From Lucifuga dentata (lineage: Eukaryota > Chordata > Actinopteri > Ophidiiformes > Bythitidae): a DNA stretch of 64,000 nucleotides. Below the pieces are notes generated by a model. It saw only the letters and a program-made list of their open reading frames with translations. It did not search any database and had not been told where the DNA came from. Positions 59,633 through 64,000 of this stretch are shown here, in pieces (positions within the stretch are counted from its first letter, which is position 1; every line of letters starts with the position of its first letter). The stretch lies in contig VXCM01000948.1 in assembly GCA_014773175.1 (NCBI GenBank), positions 1 through 64,000 on the forward strand, read 5' to 3'. The position numbers and the translations under genes are program-made.

Positions 59633-60141
59633 TTAAAAGAACATATAGATGATTTTGTATGAGTATTCCAATACATACAACCTGAATACACTTTATGTTA
59701 CTGCCAGTCATTTTCCAAAAGTCACAATGGGAGCGGTAAATTTTAAAATCATTTTTCCTACCCTCCAGACTGCCCTTGGTTTCAGTTCATTCCACTATGT
59801 TATAAAAATCAACTTGTAGAGACTTGAAACATGCTTGAGATAATCTATCACAGCGAAGCCCATGCAACTTAATTGGAGCTACACAGATAAACAATTATTT
59901 CTGTGTCAGGGAATATGGTCCCAGGAGAAAAGATGGCTTTTACAGAGAAATGAAAATTACCTTGCCTTCTACAATCATGCATAAGTGTTAGCAGGCGAAA
60001 CATTGAATTTAAAGCAGGTATATTAGGGAATCTGGCAAAATAACACAAAAACTAAAATACAGTTTTATGTTTTGGAAAATGGTTTTCAGTAACACATATA
60101 TTATTTATTAAACATGCAAAACCACCAGTATGGTCCTTTAA
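59633..60141. mobile_element. TTAA-flanked palindromic MITE, copy 2 (501 bp)
   Basis: The element 59637-60137 is flanked by TTAA on both sides. Its right end ACCAGTATGGTCCT matches the ends of copy 1; its left end (AAGAACATAT) is decayed. Read against the reverse of copy 1 it shares 'ccaata.atacaacctg', 'tggtttcagttcattcca', 'gtagagacttgaaacatg' and 'cttctacaatcatgcataag'. It lacks the extra ~200 bp found in the middle of copy 1 and has no coding. Confidence 0.7.
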
Positions 60142-61135
60142 CCATATCAAAACTGTGGCCAATGGCCATTTACACTCCAGCAAGTGGGCACTTCAATGGC
60201 CCTAAACAGAGTCTTTACCTATCCATACACACCCCCTATTCTCCATCCTAACACACCAAGCTCCGCACCTCCACCCTCCAACAANCAAATATTTAGAGAA
60301 GGTCTGAGCCCCCATAAATCTGTAGTAGGAGAGAGAGAGAGAAAGAGAGAACATGATACCCACCCTACTCCTCCACACCTTCTCCCCCACCACCACCGTC
60401 CTAGTCCCTCGGCAGTCCTATGTCTTGACGGCTAGAGGAAAAGCTGGGAGGCCACAGGAACCGAAAAGGAAGAGAGGAGGAGGTCTGTGGCAACACCAAC
60501 GAGGAAGAGGAACACACTGAGTATGTATAGCAACATTCACACTCAGTGAAAAAAGCACACATACACACCTTTGTAAACTAAAAGATNCACACACACACAG
60601 CATGGATACATCGACGCAGTAGTAGGACTCCTCCTTTTGGCCTTTGATTTACTACAGCAACTCTCAGTTCCACATGAGTGAGACTCTAGAATATTAGCAA
60701 GTATTTATGTCCTTTTTCATTTGAAAACAAAACGGCTTTCTGTAATAAAGAAAGGAACGCTGTGCTGACAGGTCAGGGTTGAGAGGTCATTGGGAGAGTA
60801 AACTGGGGGCAGATGAGATCTGAACAAAGCAAGGCTGGCTCTTACTAAAACTGCATGGGACAGAATAGAGGCTCTTGCTTCTAAACAGCTTGCAGGGAGA
60901 CTATACATTCAGAGAGACTAAAACTGTTTCTCTTCTGACAAATGAGGTCTTTATATAGAAATTCAGCACAAAGCTGAATGTTTCTACTAGAGAAACGATA
61001 AATAAGAATAACAAGGTCAAGCAGCTTAGGCACTTATCTATTTTCTAAATGTCTGAATGCAGACATACATGCAACATATAAAATAAGCACACACAAACAC
61101 CCATACACACATAAACACACCCATACACGCATAAA

Positions 61136-61166
61136 CACTGACACATCACAACATGATGTGTCAGTG
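61136..61166. other. Perfect 13-bp stem hairpin
   Basis: CACTGACACATCA (61136-61148) pairs with TGATGTGTCAGTG (61154-61166) around the loop CAACA. It sits at the edge of a CA-rich tract. Confidence 0.7.
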
Positions 61167-61402
61167 ATCGAATAATACAAAAATAACAACAAAAATACAT
61201 ACATACATGATGTGTCTTGAATACATGTACACATACACACACAAACAATGAAATAATGTTCATACACAAATCCACAGTCACACAAAAAAGTTCACACAAA
61301 ACTAGGAAACCGCATACTACTATATAACATTAAGAGTGCAATTAATCTTCTTCGCTCTGTCAAAAGTGCATAACGATACCTGCACATGTATACGCACCCA
61401 CC

Positions 61403-61403
<1 letters not shown>

Positions 61404-61446
<43 letters not shown>
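61404..61446. repeat. (CA)n microsatellite
   Basis: About 21 CA units. Confidence 0.9.
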
Positions 61447-61449
<3 letters not shown>

Positions 61450-63091
61450 GTGAGCTGTCAGGGTAGTATGAGGGATTTAAAGAGCTTTGCAGGGCTCTGG
61501 ATGCCCCCATGACTAAGCAAGAGTCCCAGGGGTGAAGGGCATTGATCCATGGGCAGAGTGTGTCTGGCTCCCCTGACAGACTTGCTGATTGACTGGTCAG
61601 CCCCGCTGGGAACCAGCATGGGCAGATAGAGATGTAGACATGCCTTAACACCAGTAATACATGCACATGTTAAAGAGAGAGAAGACATGTGGGATTATGC
61701 ATAATTTTACACAGATCGTGTATGTTAGTGAATACACATGGGCACACAAACACACACGTGCTAACGCCTCTACACTGTCATCAACACAGCTGCCATATTC
61801 ATGAGTGTGATCTGCTCTGCTGCATTATCATAGCCCAGATCTCACCTTTGTTCTGGCCTTTGTTGGCATTCCTGCCTGCTTCTCCCTCCCTCAAATGTCA
61901 CGTCTCTGCAGACTCTGTATTTTGAGCATCTGCATCAATAAATAAAAATACAACATTATGGAAGCCTCTATTCTTTGCACAAGACAGTTTTTACATGGCT
62001 TTCTGCATTTTTTCATCTGTCTTCTCTTCCCCTTCCCCTGCTTCTTCTTCCTCATCTATAACTGACACTTCCCCATTATACTCTATACCTTTTCCTCCTC
62101 CTTTTCTCATTTCTTCCCTCACTCTCCTCCTCTTCTGTCTGTTCCATCAGTGCTTGTGGTGACAAACTTGTCAAGATTTTCACATCATCTAGATTTACAA
62201 TGAACTCCCACTGCAGCCAGCTGTGCAAAATATGTTAAAGTTACTGAAGTGTTAAGTTTCTTTTGAGGAAATTGTACAAAGGTGGCATGTTATATCCTAT
62301 GTGCACACACTCAAATAAATGCACAATTCATGTCAGTGTTTTGAAAGTGAAGTGGCAAAAACATCGATTTGACAGTCAAATGGATTTGACATATTAGCAT
62401 TTATACTGATACATTTCTTAACACTCAGTTTAGTTTGAAAGCAATCCAGTCTGCAGTTCAGTCAAGTCACCTGGCAATTCATGATTTCTCTATCTGCTCT
62501 GGTGGCCAAGCCTGGCGCATGACTGCACTCTGCCACAGCCTTATCCTTTTCTTTCCTATTTGTCCTTCAAACGTACACACTGGATGTGCCTGGGGGAGAA
62601 TAAGGGTTTGGGATGTGCTGGGAATGGGCACCTAATTGCTTCTTATTGATCCAAATAGCACATCAGAGGCAATGGCACTTCAGCGGACCTCCGAAGAGAT
62701 CCACAAGGTTGGGTCTGTTCATTACCCTGCTGACCCCCCAGCTCAACCCCCACATATGCACACATTTTACACACCCGCCTCCACCCCTTCACCCAGGCTC
62801 ATTGTCTCCAGGGTTTAATTAAAGTGATGTTCTCCATTGTAAGCTGGCTCAATGGCAGTGGAGGGCTCCATTGTGGGCCTGAATGAGGGCAGGAGTGTTC
62901 ATTAGGTGAGTCTCTGAATAAGGCCTTCTGAAGGTACGGTACTGAGAGCCGGGGGCCACTGAGGACCTCCAGGGTTGGTGAAACAGCACACTCTTCTGTC
63001 CTTCTGTTCTGTACTTTTCTGTTCTTTTTGGTTCTTTGCTCTTCTCTTCTCTCCCTTTCCCTTCCTTCTCCTGTATTCTCCTTTCCTCTAC

Positions 63092-63156
63092 AGCCTGACG
63101 CTTGGCCCTGAAAGCCATCAGCTGCTGTTTGTTGGGAGGGCAGGCTTTGTCTGTGG
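63092..63156 (-). CDS. Candidate minus-strand exon
   Basis: On the minus strand an acceptor with a good pyrimidine tract (cttttctctcttttcctacg...catcctccag) opens a frame that after two split-codon bases reads TDKACPPNKQ, QLMAFRAKRQ and onward. A possible donor is GCT|GTAGAG, giving 21 codons and a phase-0 end; without it the frame continues into a Lys/Glu/Arg-rich stretch that looks like purine-rich simple sequence. The start resembles true protein; the end is uncertain. It may be part of the same minus-strand gene as the 39.8 kb exon, but nothing proves linkage. Confidence 0.25.
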
Positions 63157-64000
63157 CTGGAGGATGAATCGTAGGAAAAGAGAGAAAAGAAGATCAAAGC
63201 CAGACTAGAGAAAAAGTGAGGACCACCATCTCTGATGGAGGGAGAAAGGGAACCAATGAGCCTAAACGTGAGAGGAACTTCAACATTCCTCATTGTGCCT
63301 CAGGACCCTGCCCCTCACTGGTGGTCCCTAAAACTGCCCCGTGGAAACTGAAAGACTTGCCCATAGTAAAACACCACTGTAAATGTGATACTTCATTGAT
63401 CCCTGAAGGAAATATTCTTTACACCCAGGTGGTCAGAGCAGCTCAGTTTCAGAACAATACCCCTGGGGCTGATAGGGGTTCACGTCTTCCTGGACATTTT
63501 ACCAAGGTGAATATTAACCAACATGCACTCTAACCTCCAGGCCATCCTGATTCAAATACTGCAAATGCTGTAAAAGCAGAAGATTTGTGTGGAAACTGAG
63601 CTCATGGAGAAAAATACTTGGCAACCAAGAGAAAGAAAGACTGTCTGGGTGATGATTTTAACGACAGGTGGAAGGGAATTTATTATCTAAAATTGATATG
63701 TGCGAAAACAGAACAGTCATCACTGTAGTGACTGGTATTAATAAATACATAAAAACTGGAGGAATTAGAACAGATGAGCATTTCTGGATGTCTCTGTTGG
63801 AACTGGCAAAATCCACACTAGCCTAGCACAGAACCAGCAGAGTCTTTCAGCAGCAGACTGATCAGTAGATTGCAGATTACTGAACTACATTCTAATCAGC
63901 CTCAAAACTTTCATTGGCAATGCAAAAATACACACCATTTAATACAAATTTTATCCAGGAATGAGATGAAAACCTTCTAATGCAGAAATCTAATGCAGCC
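63157..64000. other. Non-coding to window end; retroposon tail motif at 63385-63420
   Basis: No exon seen. Near 63385-63420 the minus strand reads 'atatttccttcagggatcaa' then 'tgaagta', the same tail type as at 14.1 and 50.2 kb, here without a clear tandem tail. Confidence 0.45.

Larger units (their letters stand above)
60142..63091. other. Non-coding interval, no convincing exon
   Basis: Contains CA-rich stretches, two single Ns (60285, 60587), a hairpin at 61136 and a CA microsatellite. The 62.6-63.0 kb part is less repetitive and moderately GC-rich, a candidate conserved element near the exon candidate that follows. Confidence 0.5.

Noticed and set aside
62799..63293. 164-codon minus-strand ORF
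   Set aside because: The frame is Ser/Arg/Glu-rich over simple purine sequence. A different frame at 63092-63156 has the better splice-site evidence.

Overview
This window looks like chromosomal DNA of a ray-finned (teleost) fish. It is AT-rich and gene-poor, full of (CA)n, (GA)n, (GATA)n and (AAT)n microsatellites. It carries transposon classes typical of teleosts: a hAT element with CAGAGGTGGGTAG ends, a Tc1-type element with long inverted repeats, TTAA-flanked palindromic elements, a 5'-truncated L1 tail, a solo LTR and retroposon tails of the 'GGGA..AATAAAG' type. No bacterial, organellar or viral gene is visible. Most open reading frames are chance ORFs over microsatellites and are not annotated.

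Layout. From 1 to about 11.2 kb there is non-coding DNA, probably intron or upstream sequence of a plus-strand gene, with a pair of palindromic bZIP-type sites near 1.8 kb and a solo LTR at 10.2-10.8 kb. Three phase-compatible plus-strand exons (11246-11342, 14495-14770, 15937-16171) encode the last ~200 residues of a protein. It has an acidic/Ser-Thr-rich stretch, a very basic patch, and a hydrophobic C-terminal end resembling a GPI-attachment signal. A 3'UTR with AATAAA at 16797 follows. I could not identify the gene.

From 16.8 to 39.8 kb no exon is seen. The stretch holds microsatellites, a mariner-like MITE embedded in a (GATA)n array (30.3-30.7 kb), a perfect RFX/X-box-like palindrome (26366) and some GC-richer blocks that could be conserved non-coding elements.

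At 39797-39918 there is a convincing minus-strand exon of an unrecognised gene, with two weaker minus-strand exon candidates at 58424-58529 and 63092-63156. A CpG-rich block at 41.16-41.48 kb lies upstream of the first of these and could be a promoter. If the minus-strand gene is real, it converges on the plus-strand gene.

The 50-60 kb part is a transposon cluster: retroposon tail, L1 tail with a 15-bp target duplication, two facing TTAA-type termini, hAT with an 8-bp target duplication, Tc1 with TA, and a second copy of the TTAA element seen at 13.7-14.4 kb.

Assembly quality matters here. Eight single Ns sit exactly between two identical 61-67 bp copies, which is the signature of unmerged overlapping contig ends. 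More than a dozen other single Ns sit in or beside low-complexity runs, and there is one 53-N gap. These duplications should not be read as biology. I see no new gene system; the best leads are the two-copy TTAA element family and the unidentified exons.
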